This document shows, in pieces, positions 7,578 through 17,909 of a stretch of DNA of 64,000 nt (its first letter is position 1; every line of letters starts with the position of its first letter). The stretch is from positions 54,942 to 118,941 of the forward strand of contig NZ_FQWY01000002.1 in NCBI RefSeq assembly GCF_900129805.1, given 5' to 3'. The DNA is from Thermosyntropha lipolytica DSM 11003. Lineage in GTDB: Bacteria > Bacillota > Syntrophomonadia > Syntrophomonadales > Syntrophomonadaceae. The notes under the pieces are model-generated. The model ran no database searches and was not told the origin of the DNA. It saw only the letters and a list, made by a program, of their open reading frames with translations. Position numbers and translations under genes: made by a program.

Positions 7578-8822
7578 CTAGCCCAACTTGCGTAATATCA
7601 GCACCGCATTATGCCCGCCAAAGCCCAGGGAATCAGATAGCACCGTTTTTAACTCTTTTTCCCGGGGAGTAAGCGGTACATAATCGAGATCACATTCAGG
7701 GTCCTGGTTTTCTAGATTCAAGGTAGGAGGAATAAGGTTATTCTCCAGAGCCAGAGCAGAAGCGATAAGTTCAACTGCTCCCGCTGCCCCCAGCATATGT
7801 CCGGTAGCTGCCTTAATGGAGCTTACCGGCAATTCATAACTGTATGGGCCAAATACTGTTTTTATTACTTTGGTTTCAATCACATCATTAAGCCTGGTGC
7901 CTGTACCATGAGCGTTTATATAATCTATCTCCTCAGGCTCTATCCCGGCTTGAGCCAATGCCATTTTGAATGCCAAAACTGCTCCTCTTCCTTCTTCATC
8001 CGGCTGTACCATATGGCAGGCATCAGCACTTGCTCCATAACCGATTATTTCTGCATAAATATGGGCACCTCTAGCCAGGGCATGTTCCAGGCTTTCCAAA
8101 ACCACAATACCTGCTCCTTCTCCCATAACAAAACCTTCCCTTTCCCTATCAAAAGGCCGGCAGGCCTTTTGAGGTTCATCATTACGGTCAGATAAGGCCT
8201 TCATGGCACAAAAGCCTCCTAACCCCAGCGGGGTAATAGCAGCTTCAGTCCCGCCTGCTATCATCACTTCTGCCTGTCCATCCCTGATAATGCGGAAAGC
8301 TTCCCCAATGGAGTTGGTCCCCGACGCACAGGCCGTAACCGTACAGCCGTTGGGCCCCTTTACCCCCAACACTATGGCCACCTGTCCAGAAGCCATATTA
8401 GGGATAAGCATAGGAATAAAAAAAGGATTAATTCCTCCTACTCCCTTCTCCAGCATCTGCCGGTGGTTTTTTTCCAGGGTTTCAATACCACCGATGCCGG
8501 AACCTATCCATACCCCGATTTTTTCTCTATCTACCCTGGTAAGATCAATACCGGCATCTTCTACCGCTACCTTAGAAGCTGCACAGGCATATTGGACAAA
8601 CTTGTCCATCCGGCGCACTTCTTTCTTAGGCAGATAATCTTCTGCCTTGAAGTCTTTTACCTGGGCAGCAATCCTAACCGGAAAATCAGAAGTATCAAAA
8701 TAGTCGATATATCCTATGCCTGTATGGCCATTTAATAAATTATGCCAGAAAGTATTTTTATCATGGCCCAGGGGAGAAATCATCCCCAGGCCGGTTATAA
8801 CTACCCTTTTTGCCAAACTCAA
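7578..8822 (-). CDS. fabF: 3-oxoacyl-ACP synthase II
   Basis: Elongating beta-ketoacyl-ACP synthase, 414 residues (normal). The Cys-His-His triad is visible: nucleophile C165 in [11 protein letters not shown], one histidine in [12 protein letters not shown] and the other in [15 protein letters not shown]. The glycine-rich GFGGHNAVL lies at the C-terminus. It sits between acpP and fabZ. Within the operon it is the only condensing enzyme besides FabH, so it probably performs all elongation steps. Confidence 0.96.
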   Translation of the reverse strand: MSLAKRVVITGLGMISPLGHDKNTFWHNLLNGHTGIGYIDYFDTSDFPVRIAAQVKDFKAEDYLPKKEVRRMDKFVQYACAASKVAVEDAGIDLTRVDREKIGVWIGSGIGGIETLEKNHRQMLEKGVGGINPFFIPMLIPNMASGQVAIVLGVKGPNGCTVTACASGTNSIGEAFRIIRDGQAEVMIAGGTEAAITPLGLGGFCAMKALSDRNDEPQKACRPFDREREGFVMGEGAGIVVLESLEHALARGAHIYAEIIGYGASADACHMVQPDEEGRGAVLAFKMALAQAGIEPEEIDYINAHGTGTRLNDVIETKVIKTVFGPYSYELPVSSIKAATGHMLGAAGAVELIASALALENNLIPPTLNLENQDPECDLDYVPLTPREKELKTVLSDSLGFGGHNAVLILRKLG

Positions 8823-8836
8823 CCCACCCCGATTAT

Positions 8837-9079
8837 TTAAACTTTTTCTTTCAGCCTTTCCTCAATATATTCAACAGCATCCCTTACGGTCTTCATATTT
8901 TCGGCTGCTTCTTCCGGAATCTGGATATCATATCTTTCTTCCAAAAGCATAAGCATTTCAACAATATCTAAAGAATCAGCATCCAGATCTTCTTCAAAAG
9001 AAGCATCCATGGTTACTATTTCTTCCGGCACATCCTTAATCTCGATTATTATCTCCTTTAAAACTTCAAAAACTGACAT
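8837..9079 (-). CDS. acpP: Acyl carrier protein
   Basis: 80-residue acidic four-helix carrier protein. The phosphopantetheine attachment serine is S36 in DLDADSLDIVEM. The matching phosphopantetheinyl transferase acpS lies about 25 kb away at 34360. The gene has its own good ribosome site (AGGAGG before 9079) and lies between fabG and fabF, as in many Clostridia. Confidence 0.95.
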   Translation of the reverse strand: MSVFEVLKEIIIEIKDVPEEIVTMDASFEEDLDADSLDIVEMLMLLEERYDIQIPEEAAENMKTVRDAVEYIEERLKEKV

Positions 9080-9107
9080 TTTTTATTCCTCCTTCATAGT
9101 TTTTTAA

Positions 9108-9848
9108 TTATAAAATTGACATACCTCCATCAACCCTTATAACCTGACCGGTTATAAAAGAAGCTTCAGCAGAAGCCAAAAAAGCAACTAAGGATGCCAC
9201 ATCTTCAGGATTTCCCATCCTGCCCACCGCTATTCCTGCAATTATGCGTTCCTTGACTTCTTCAGGCAAAACATCGGTCATAGCTGTTTTTATATAGCCA
9301 GGGGCTACTGCATTAACCGTAATGCCACGATTACCATATTCCCGGGCCATAGAAAGGGTAAGCCCTATAAGTCCTGACTTAGAAGCGGCATAGTGAGCCT
9401 GTCCCGCATTGCCGCTTATACCTACTACGGACGAAATATTTATTATGCGTCCAAAACGGTTTTTCATCATCGGTCGCAGGGCTGCCCGGCTGCAGTAAAA
9501 AGCGGAATTAAGGTTAGTCCTTATAAGCTTATCCCATTCTTCATCACTCATGCGCAGCATAAGCTGATCTTTATTAATTCCGGCATTATTTACCAGAACA
9601 TCTAGCCTACCATAGGTGTCAACTGCACTTTTAATCAGATTTTCCGCCTCCCGGGAAGAAGAAACATCTGCTTTAAAGATCATCCCTTCTCCCCCTTCTT
9701 TTTTTATCTCTTCTAATACTTCTTTAGCTTCTTTTTCATCATTAAGATAATTTACTACTACCTTATACCCTTCTTTAGCCAACCGGATAGCTATAGCCCT
9801 TCCTATCCCCCTTGAGCCGCCGGTAACTACTGCCACCTTATGTTCCAA
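9108..9848 (-). CDS. fabG: 3-oxoacyl-ACP reductase
   Basis: NADPH-dependent short-chain dehydrogenase, 246 residues. It has the cofactor motif TGGSRGIGRAIA at residues 9-20, NNAGINKDQL, the catalytic serine in NISSVVG and the YAASKSG tyrosine-lysine pair. The PGYIKTAMTD segment and VDGG near the end are typical of FabG. Its start overlaps the fabD stop by 11 nt, which indicates translational coupling in the fab operon. Confidence 0.95.
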   Translation of the reverse strand: MEHKVAVVTGGSRGIGRAIAIRLAKEGYKVVVNYLNDEKEAKEVLEEIKKEGGEGMIFKADVSSSREAENLIKSAVDTYGRLDVLVNNAGINKDQLMLRMSDEEWDKLIRTNLNSAFYCSRAALRPMMKNRFGRIINISSVVGISGNAGQAHYAASKSGLIGLTLSMAREYGNRGITVNAVAPGYIKTAMTDVLPEEVKERIIAGIAVGRMGNPEDVASLVAFLASAEASFITGQVIRVDGGMSIL

Positions 9849-10764
9849 CCTTTTCTACCTCCTTCAGTAAAGCCTCAAGTGATTTAATATCCTGCACATT
9901 GCCCAAAAGCCTTCTCTTATCAATGCGCTTTATAAGCCCTGACAAAACATTGCCCGGCCCGATCTCTACCAGATAATCAACCTCACTCAGCATATACCTT
10001 ACACTCTCTTCCCATCTAACCGGAGAATAAAGCTGTTTTACTAAAATATCTCGTAAATCAGTATAGTTATTTTCCCGCGCATTAACATTGCTTATAACTT
10101 TTCCTCTCCCGGGCCTGAAATCTACCTTGTCCAGATAAAACCTGAACTCTTGGGCTGCCTTTTCCATCAGCCGGCTGTGGGAAGGAATACTTACAGCTAA
10201 AAGCCTGGCCTTTCCCCCTTCGGTATTAATCTTACAGACTGCTTCCTCTACGGCCCTGGTTTCCCCGGATATAACCACCTGCCCCGGACAATTATAGTTA
10301 GCAATATCAACTATCCCCTCTACCGTCTTAAGAATGGCCTCAATCCTTTCCGTTTCCATCCCTAAAACAGCCGCCATCTTCCCTTCTCCAGTCGGAACTG
10401 CATCCTGCATAATTTCCGCCCTCCTGACCACCAGAGGCAAAACTTCCTCCAAATCTATACAGCCGGCAGCTGTTAATGCCGTATATTCACCCAGGCTGAG
10501 TCCTGCATAAACAGAAGCCGTAAGCCCCTGTTTTCTTACTACCCTTAAGATAGCCAAACTGGTAGCCAGAATAGCCGGCTGGGCATATACCGTACTATCC
10601 AGTTTTTCCTGTTCTCCTTCAAAACAAAGGGTACTCAGCTTATAACCTAATACCTCATCCGCCCTAGCAAATACTTCCCTGGCTTCCGGGAAAGCGCAGG
10701 CGATTTCTTTTCCCATCCCTTTATATTGAGAACCCTGCCCGGGAAAAACAAATCCCAGTCGCAT
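9838..10764 (-). CDS. fabD: Malonyl-CoA:ACP transacylase
   Basis: Transfers malonyl from CoA to ACP. Start at 10764 is preferred over the upstream in-frame start at 10779: its ATG overlaps the fabK stop (TAATG) and has GGAGGAG 6 nt upstream. That gives 308 residues starting MRLGFVFPGQGSQ. The GQGSQ oxyanion motif, the nucleophile elbow GLSLGEYTAL (histidine of GHSxG replaced by leucine, as in many Clostridia) and PSHSRLM with the catalytic histidine are visible. Confidence 0.94.
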   Translation of the reverse strand: MRLGFVFPGQGSQYKGMGKEIACAFPEAREVFARADEVLGYKLSTLCFEGEQEKLDSTVYAQPAILATSLAILRVVRKQGLTASVYAGLSLGEYTALTAAGCIDLEEVLPLVVRRAEIMQDAVPTGEGKMAAVLGMETERIEAILKTVEGIVDIANYNCPGQVVISGETRAVEEAVCKINTEGGKARLLAVSIPSHSRLMEKAAQEFRFYLDKVDFRPGRGKVISNVNARENNYTDLRDILVKQLYSPVRWEESVRYMLSEVDYLVEIGPGNVLSGLIKRIDKRRLLGNVQDIKSLEALLKEVEKVGT

Positions 10765-11705
10765 TAAAACTCCTCCCACTTTTCTTTTATAGCTAAAGCA
10801 TGGGCTATTATCTCTTCCACAATAAGCCCGGCCGGTTTTATATCCTTTACCAGACCTGCAATCTCTCCTGCCAGTACGGTGCCATTATCTACTTCTCCCT
10901 TAAGAGCTGCTTCGGGATATCTGCCTCTCCCTAGTTCTTCCAGTTCTTCTTTCTTCATCCCAGAAAACTCACATTCCAGATAATGGCGGGTAAACTTATT
11001 GTGGATAGCCCTTACCGGGTGCCCGGTGGATATGCCGCAAACTACGGTCGCCCTGTCTCGGGCTTTTATAACCTTTTCCTTATAGGCAGGATGAACTTCA
11101 CATTCCTCGGCACAGATAAACCTGGTTCCTACCTGCACTCCTTCTGCTCCTAAAGCAAAGGCAGCCATAAATCCACGGCCATCAGCAATTCCTCCTGCTG
11201 CAATAACCGGCACATCTACGGCATCAGCCACCATCGGCACCAGGCACATAGTGCTCATTTCCCCTACATGTCCTCCTGATTCCATTCCCTCGGCAATAAC
11301 CGCATCAGCACCCAGCCGCACCAGCCTTTTAGCCAGAGCAACCGAAGCTACAACGGGTATAACCTTAATTCCAGCTTTTTTAAAACTATCCATATATATG
11401 CCCGGATTGCCGGCACCAGTAGTAACTACCGACACCTTTTCTTCCACCACTACCTGAATAAGTTCTTTAATATTAGGGGAGGCCAGCATAAGATTTACCC
11501 CAAAAGGTTTATCAGTTAAAGATTTAACCATCCTTATCTGTTCCTTAAGCCAGGTTTCATCTGCCCCTCCGGCTCCTATAATTCCTAAACCTCCTGCCTG
11601 GGAAACAGCAGCAGCCAGTTTTCCGCCTGCAATCCAGGCCATACCTCCCTGCAGAAGAGGATATTTTATATCCAAAAGCCTGCAAATCCTGTTATTCTGG
11701 AACAT
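10764..11705 (-). CDS. fabK: FMN-dependent enoyl-ACP reductase II
   Basis: Last reduction of the elongation cycle. It belongs to the FMN/TIM-barrel family related to nitronate monooxygenase and is unrelated to FabI. 313 residues. Motifs: PLLQGGMAWIAGG at the N-terminus, VNLMLASPN, the phosphate-binding VIAAGGIADGRG and GVQVGTRFICAEEC. It begins directly after the fabH stop (stop TAG followed by ATG) and overlaps fabD by one base. Its place inside a complete fab operon favours FabK over nitronate monooxygenase. Organisms relying only on FabK are naturally tolerant of triclosan; whether fabI exists elsewhere is not visible. Confidence 0.92.
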   Translation of the reverse strand: MFQNNRICRLLDIKYPLLQGGMAWIAGGKLAAAVSQAGGLGIIGAGGADETWLKEQIRMVKSLTDKPFGVNLMLASPNIKELIQVVVEEKVSVVTTGAGNPGIYMDSFKKAGIKVIPVVASVALAKRLVRLGADAVIAEGMESGGHVGEMSTMCLVPMVADAVDVPVIAAGGIADGRGFMAAFALGAEGVQVGTRFICAEECEVHPAYKEKVIKARDRATVVCGISTGHPVRAIHNKFTRHYLECEFSGMKKEELEELGRGRYPEAALKGEVDNGTVLAGEIAGLVKDIKPAGLIVEEIIAHALAIKEKWEEF

Positions 11706-12692
11706 CTAACCCCTCCCCCACTTTATTAGGGCTCCGCCAAAAGTAAGTCCGGCGCCAAAAGCTACGGTTAATATAAGATCTCCTTCTTTAAACTTTCCTG
11801 CTTCATCTGCTTCCGACATGGCTACCGGCACGGAAGCTGCCGACATATTGCCCAAACGCTCCAGATTAATAATCGTTTTTTCTTCTCCAATGTCCATCTT
11901 TTTCATAGCCGTCTGGATTATGCGTATATTAGCCTGGTGAGGCACAAAATAGTCTATTTCCTCATAAGTAATTCCTGCCATCTTTATAAGCTTATCGCTA
12001 ACTGTTCCCATAATCCGGGTAGCAAAACGAAATACTTCATTGCCATTCATCTTTATATAATGCAAGCGGTTTTTAACCGTCTCTTCGGAAGGGGGAAGCT
12101 TAGCCCCACCGGCTGGCATATAAAGAAGACCTGCTCCTCCTCCGTCAGCCCCTAAATAAGTCGCTATAATACCGCATTCGCCTTCTTCCTTGCCCAGAAC
12201 AGCAGCTCCTGCCCCGTCACCAAACAGGATACAGGTAGAGCGGTCAGTATAGTCAGTTATGCGCGAAAGCATATCGGCTCCTATTACCAGAGCATATTTA
12301 TGCGTTGAAGCCAGCAAAAATTTTTCCGCCATAGATAAAGCATAAACAAAACCTGTGCATCCTGCCCCTAGGTCAAAGGCAGCTGCATTATAGGCTCCTA
12401 ATTTATCCTGAACGATACACGAAGTAGAAGGAAACAGCATATCAGGGGTAACTGTAGCTACCACTATCAAACCTAATTCTTCCGGCTTAACCCCTGCCTT
12501 TAAAAGGGCATGATGGGCTGCCTTTTCACACAAATCAGAAGTAGTTATGTCTTTTTCCCCTATCCTTCTCTCAGAAATCCCGGTTCTTTCCTTTATCCAT
12601 TCATCACTTGTATCCACCATCATTTCTAAATCTTTATTGCTGAGTATCTTATCAGGCAGGGCATGGCCCAGGCCTAAAATCTTCACCTTCAT
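11706..12692 (-). CDS. fabH: 3-oxoacyl-ACP synthase III
   Basis: Starts fatty acid synthesis by condensing an acyl-CoA primer with malonyl-ACP. About 328 residues from the ATG at 12692 (MKVKILGLGHALPDK); an in-frame GTG at 12707 is the alternative start. The nucleophile cysteine lies in AFDLGAGCTGFVYAL, the histidine in YFVPHQANIRI and the asparagine in GNMSAASVPVA. First gene of the operon, 70 nt downstream of a sigma-A-like promoter. Primer preference (straight or branched) cannot be read from the sequence. Confidence 0.95.
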   Translation of the reverse strand: MKVKILGLGHALPDKILSNKDLEMMVDTSDEWIKERTGISERRIGEKDITTSDLCEKAAHHALLKAGVKPEELGLIVVATVTPDMLFPSTSCIVQDKLGAYNAAAFDLGAGCTGFVYALSMAEKFLLASTHKYALVIGADMLSRITDYTDRSTCILFGDGAGAAVLGKEEGECGIIATYLGADGGGAGLLYMPAGGAKLPPSEETVKNRLHYIKMNGNEVFRFATRIMGTVSDKLIKMAGITYEEIDYFVPHQANIRIIQTAMKKMDIGEEKTIINLERLGNMSAASVPVAMSEADEAGKFKEGDLILTVAFGAGLTFGGALIKWGRG

Positions 12693-12761
12693 AAACTGCA
12701 CCACCACAATAAGCTGTTTTATTTTTCCTTGTTTTTATCTTTTTATTCCACGATTATGCAT

Positions 12762-12791
12762 ATAATAAATCAACTTCCGCGCAAAAGTCAA
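12762..12791 (-). promoter_or_regulatory. Sigma-A-like promoter of fab operon
   Basis: On the minus strand TTGACT (12786-12791) and TATTAT (12762-12767) are separated by 18 nt, about 70 nt before fabH. It is the only good promoter found ahead of the nine-gene operon. Confidence 0.65.
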
Positions 12792-12799
12792 TGTATTTT

Positions 12800-12813
12800 T
12801 CAGAATATTCTGA
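12800..12813. promoter_or_regulatory. Palindrome upstream of fab promoter (possible operator)
   Basis: TCAGAATATTCTGA is a perfect 14-bp palindrome ending 8 nt upstream of the -35 box. It does not match the FapR or FabT consensus that I know, so the regulator is unidentified. Confidence 0.35.
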
Positions 12814-12870
12814 TAAATATTGTCAGGTTAAAAAAACACCTATAACAACTATATTTATTGGGCACACAAA

Positions 12871-12908
12871 AAAACCGCTTTCAGGTTTAGAAACCTGAAA
12901 GCGGTTTT
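12871..12908. terminator. Intrinsic terminator of groESL
   Basis: Perfect 18-bp inverted repeat, 12871-12888 with 12891-12908, with an A/T-rich border on both sides. It lies 39 nt past the groL stop. Confidence 0.92.
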
Positions 12909-12946
12909 GGACAGTATGGTATCTATTTTAAAAGGGGGGAGATCTT

Positions 12947-14572
<1,626 letters not shown>

Positions 14573-14599
14573 CTACTGTACCTCCTTTTCCTCTGGTAA

Positions 14600-14890
14600 T
14601 TATTTAATTATAGCCAGAACATCTCTTTCAGAAAGAATGAGGTATTCTTCACCATCAATCTTTACTTCCGTTCCTGCATATTTGGAGAAAATAACCTTGT
14701 CGCCAACATTAATATCCATAGGTATTCTTTCCCCTTTATCATTGCGGGCTCCCGGTCCTACTGCTAAAACTTCACCTTCCTGAGGTTTTTCTTTAGCTGT
14801 GTCTGGAACATAAAGTCCGCTCTTAGTCTTTTCTTCTTTAACTTCTGCTACCTTAATTACCAGACGATCTCCTAACGGTTGAATCTTCAC
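14600..14890 (-). CDS. groS: Co-chaperonin GroES (Hsp10)
   Basis: The best start is GTG at 14890, 6 nt after GGAGGT, giving 96 residues ([20 protein letters not shown]). The frame stays open to 14944, but that would add an atypical basic leader. The mobile loop ([20 protein letters not shown]), the beta-hairpin roof and [20 protein letters not shown] are typical. It is transcribed with groL from a heat-shock promoter. Confidence 0.96.
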   Translation of the reverse strand: MKIQPLGDRLVIKVAEVKEEKTKSGLYVPDTAKEKPQEGEVLAVGPGARNDKGERIPMDINVGDKVIFSKYAGTEVKIDGEEYLILSERDVLAIIK

Positions 14891-14933
14891 AGGTATACCT
14901 CCTTCTATATTTAATTTTTTCCTCCGTTTGTTG

Positions 14934-14960
14934 TTAGCACTCATTAAGTGCGAGTGCTAA
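14934..14960. promoter_or_regulatory. CIRCE operator (HrcA binding site)
   Basis: Exact TTAGCACTC-N9-GAGTGCTAA, with arms 14934-14942 and 14952-14960, between the groESL promoter and the groS ribosome site. CIRCE is bound by HrcA in Firmicutes; the hrcA gene is not in this window. Confidence 0.97.
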
Positions 14961-14972
14961 TCGCTATCTATA

Positions 14973-15001
14973 ATATTAGGCCAGACTTAATAAGCTTTCA
15001 A
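14973..15001 (-). promoter_or_regulatory. Sigma-A promoter of groESL
   Basis: On the minus strand TTGAAA (14996-15001), a 17-nt spacer and TAATAT (14973-14978). The expected start point falls just before the CIRCE arm, so HrcA would block transcription. Confidence 0.75.
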
Positions 15002-15101
15002 ATAACAACACTTATTAAATCTGCCCAATATTTCCGATTTATATTATGCTCCTTCTATTTTCTTTTTATACCTTTAAAAATCACCTTTTTTTAATAATTT
15101 A

Positions 15102-15593
15102 TCATAACTGCCCGCATTCTCCGGCTTCTCCTTTAAGGATATCCAGGCCATGCTCTAAAGCAGGCATTATAGCTTCTAACCCTTCCCTTACTCCTTTTAC
15201 ACTTCCGGGGAGATTAATAATAAGGGTTTTCCCCCTTATTCCGGCTATTCCTCTTGACAGCATGGCCCGGGGAGTATTTTTTAGACCATAAAAACGTATA
15301 GCCTCTGGAATTCCGGGAACCAGCCTTTCCACCACTTCATAGGTAGCCTCGGGAGTAACATCACGCGGGGAAAATCCCGTACCCCCCGAAGTCAAAACTA
15401 GATCCAGCTTTAAGCTATCACAGGCATATTTTAATCTATCTATTATAATATCCTTTTCATCGGGAATCATTTCATAATACTCACAAATATATTTTTCCCC
15501 CATCAACTCCCGTATAGTCCTGCCGCTCACATCTTCGCGCTCACCTTTAGACCCCTTGTCACTCATGATCAAAATACCTGTCCTGTACATCAT
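15102..15593 (-). CDS. mogA: Molybdopterin adenylyltransferase MogA/MoaB-like
   Basis: Adenylylates molybdopterin before metal insertion. 163 residues of the MoCF-binding fold. The signature LVLTSGGTGFSPRDVTPEAT is complete, followed by AMLSRGIAGIRG and LIINLPGSVKGVREG. The start overlaps the stop of the MOSC gene by 4 nt (ATGA). It is the last gene of the moa operon. Whether Mo or W is the metal cannot be told. MoaB is the alternative name for this family in many genomes. Confidence 0.9.
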   Translation of the reverse strand: MMYRTGILIMSDKGSKGEREDVSGRTIRELMGEKYICEYYEMIPDEKDIIIDRLKYACDSLKLDLVLTSGGTGFSPRDVTPEATYEVVERLVPGIPEAIRFYGLKNTPRAMLSRGIAGIRGKTLIINLPGSVKGVREGLEAIMPALEHGLDILKGEAGECGQL

Positions 15594-16030
15594 AACACCT
15601 CAACCTTATCTCCCCTGCGTATAATGCCTCCCTTTACCACCCGGCAGAACAAGCCTTCATAAGGGAGCAGGGTTATTCCTCCATAAGTCCTGGTAACAAT
15701 GCTCGGATGGTCTTCTTTTCCTATTTGCATAACTTTCAAAATTACATCCTCACCTATTTTAAGCATTCCGCCCACCCCTATACTTACCAGGTCTATCCCT
15801 TCAATCAGAAGATTTTCAGCAAAACCTCCCGGCCCTACATTAAGGCCGTATTCTTTATTCACTCTATCCACACTCGCTTTATTAAGACAGGTAACCTGCC
15901 TGTCCCAATCCCCGGCATGTCCATCATTTTCAATACCAAAATTTTCAATAACCCTGGCCTCAGGAACTTCCTTTTTGAGCTGCCCTCTTTCCGGGCTTAT
16001 ACTTATGGAATATAAAATACCCCCCTGCAA
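15590..16030 (-). CDS. MOSC domain protein
   Basis: 146 residues covering one MOSC beta-barrel, the fold shared with the C-terminus of Moco sulfurases and often fused or adjacent to MogA. Family-like segments are NDGHAGDWDRQVTCLN, GPGGFAENLLIEG and MQIGKEDHPSI, then LLPYEGLFCRVVKGG. In most stand-alone MOSC proteins known to me the KEC(H) cysteine is conserved; here it is aspartate (KEDH). The only cysteines are in QVTCLN and LFCRV. It is tightly coupled to mogA, so a role in cofactor handling is likely, but sulfur transfer through the usual cysteine is not supported. Confidence 0.85.
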   Translation of the reverse strand: MQGGILYSISISPERGQLKKEVPEARVIENFGIENDGHAGDWDRQVTCLNKASVDRVNKEYGLNVGPGGFAENLLIEGIDLVSIGVGGMLKIGEDVILKVMQIGKEDHPSIVTRTYGGITLLPYEGLFCRVVKGGIIRRGDKVEVL

Positions 16031-16041
16031 GCTGACCCCTC

Positions 16042-16521
16042 CTAATCTCCTTCTCTCAGCAAATGTCCGCTTTTGCCACCCATTTTTTCCACCAGCTTTA
16101 TATCAGTAATCTTCATCCAGCGATCTACTGCCTTACACATGTCATAAATGGTAAGTGCAGCTACGCTTACCGCAGTCAGGGCTTCCATTTCCACCCCCGT
16201 CTTGCCTGTAGTCTTAACTTCTGAAGTTATTATTATCTCACTTTTTTCCTCATCCAGAGTAAAATTTATATCTACCCCGGTAATAAAAAGAGGATGGCAC
16301 ATGGGAATAAGGTCCGCCGTCTTCTTGGCCCCCATTATTCCAGCCACCTGGGCTACCGCTAAAACATCCCCTTTCTTAATCCCTCCGCTTTTAATCTTTT
16401 CTAAAGTCTCCTTGTTCATTACTATCCTGGCCTGGGCTACAGCCAGCCTTTTGGTATCTTCTTTATGCGTAACATCTACCATTTTAGCCCGGCCCTGTTC
16501 ATTAAGGTGTGTAAAATCCAA
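16042..16521 (-). CDS. moaC: Cyclic pyranopterin monophosphate synthase
   Basis: Works with MoaA to convert GTP to cyclic pyranopterin monophosphate. 159 residues, normal length. Motifs: [16 protein letters not shown], the active-site [12 protein letters not shown], and [20 protein letters not shown] followed by DMCKAVD. It is separated from moaA by two mgtE genes but lies in the same direction with short gaps, so it is probably in the same transcript. Confidence 0.95.
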   Translation of the reverse strand: MDFTHLNEQGRAKMVDVTHKEDTKRLAVAQARIVMNKETLEKIKSGGIKKGDVLAVAQVAGIMGAKKTADLIPMCHPLFITGVDINFTLDEEKSEIIITSEVKTTGKTGVEMEALTAVSVAALTIYDMCKAVDRWMKITDIKLVEKMGGKSGHLLREGD

Positions 16522-16538
16522 CGCCTTTCACCTCTCGC

Positions 16539-17882
16539 TTATGTCAAATTAAGAATACGAACAGCTACCGCAAAATAAATTAAAAGGCCTGCAATATCTG
16601 CAATAGAGGTAACCAGAGGACTGCTGGCAACTGCCGGATCCACCTTAAACTTAGCCAGCAGGAAAGGTAAAAATATACCTAAGAGGTTGGTAAACAAAAC
16701 GATAATTACCATAGACAAACCTACTACCAATCCTATTTCATATCCACCCCGCCACAAACCAAAAGCGCCTACTACTACACCCATAGTTAATCCTAAAAGT
16801 AATCCTATAACCAGTTCTTTTCGGAAAGCAGTAAACCATTCGCTCAGTTTTATATCTCCGGTAGCTAAAGCTCGGACCATTAGGGTTGCTGCCTGCGAAC
16901 CTGTATTTCCCCCTACATCTATAAGCAGGGGAATAAAAAAAGCCAGAGCAATTACCTTTGTTAATACTTCCTCATAAGAAGCTATCACTTCAGAAGCCAA
17001 AAGCATAACAAAAACCAGAGCAACAAGCCATCCCGCTCTTTTTCTAAAAAGCTCCTTAAAAGAAACTTGTCCATAATCAGTAGTAAGAGGGGTAACAGCT
17101 GCCCCCCTTTGAAAGTCTTCCGTAGTCTCTTCCTGTACGACATCAAATATGTCATCAAAAGTTACAACTCCCAGCAATATACCATCCGAATCAGTAACTG
17201 GTAGAGCAGAAATATCATATTTTTGCATTACCTGGACTGCCTTTTCCTGATCATCAAAAGCTGACAGGCTTATAAAAGAATTATCCATTATATCAGCAAC
17301 TTTAGCATCAGGCGAAGCTAAAACAAATTTTTCAATCCCCAGCGCATCAAGCAGTTTCCATTTTTCATCAGTTACATATACCGTGCTTAAAGTTTCTATT
17401 TTCTTACCTTTGCTGCGAATATGTTCAAGTGCCTCTGCAACTTTCCATTCCGGTCTTACTGCCACATATTCAGGCGTCATCAGCCTACCAACGCTTTTTT
17501 CCGGATAACCCAGCAAAAACCTGGTTTCTAATAAATCCTCATAGCTTAAAAGGTTTAATAATCTCTGGGTAACCTGTCCGGGCAATTCCTCCAAAAGGTC
17601 AGTACGGTCATCAGGCTTAAGATTGGCCAATAAAAGACGGGTTTCTTCATCGGTCAAATCCTTGAGCAGAGAATTTTTGTTTTCTTTATCCAGATAAGAA
17701 AAAACATCAGCAGCAATATCCCGGGGCCAAAGCCGAAATAGTACTGCCCGGTCTGTTTTGTCAAGGCTTAAAAGGAGATCTGCCAGATCAGCCAGATGCC
17801 ATTTATGCCATTCTTCTCTTTTGAGAAGTTCAAAACTTCGCTTTTTTATAGCTTCCTCTACTTTTTCTTTAAATTTTTGCAT
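16539..17882 (-). CDS. mgtE: MgtE-type magnesium transporter (paralogue 1)
   Basis: 447 residues with the full MgtE layout: N-terminal helical superhelix (residues 20-130), a CBS pair (about 135-255, with YDISALPVTDSDGILLGVV) and five membrane helices (about 285-447, with PLLIDVGGNTGSQAATLMVRAL). The GGNTGSQ segment before the pore helix and the C-terminal DPAVASSPLVTSIADIAG are typical. It is about 70% similar by eye to the next gene, clearly a tandem duplication. Its presence between moaA and moaC is unusual. MgtE homologues import Mg2+ and can carry other divalent ions. Confidence 0.92.
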   Translation of the reverse strand: MQKFKEKVEEAIKKRSFELLKREEWHKWHLADLADLLLSLDKTDRAVLFRLWPRDIAADVFSYLDKENKNSLLKDLTDEETRLLLANLKPDDRTDLLEELPGQVTQRLLNLLSYEDLLETRFLLGYPEKSVGRLMTPEYVAVRPEWKVAEALEHIRSKGKKIETLSTVYVTDEKWKLLDALGIEKFVLASPDAKVADIMDNSFISLSAFDDQEKAVQVMQKYDISALPVTDSDGILLGVVTFDDIFDVVQEETTEDFQRGAAVTPLTTDYGQVSFKELFRKRAGWLVALVFVMLLASEVIASYEEVLTKVIALAFFIPLLIDVGGNTGSQAATLMVRALATGDIKLSEWFTAFRKELVIGLLLGLTMGVVVGAFGLWRGGYEIGLVVGLSMVIIVLFTNLLGIFLPFLLAKFKVDPAVASSPLVTSIADIAGLLIYFAVAVRILNLT

Positions 17883-17909
17883 AAACTCCTCCTTGGACCA
17901 AACTTATTT

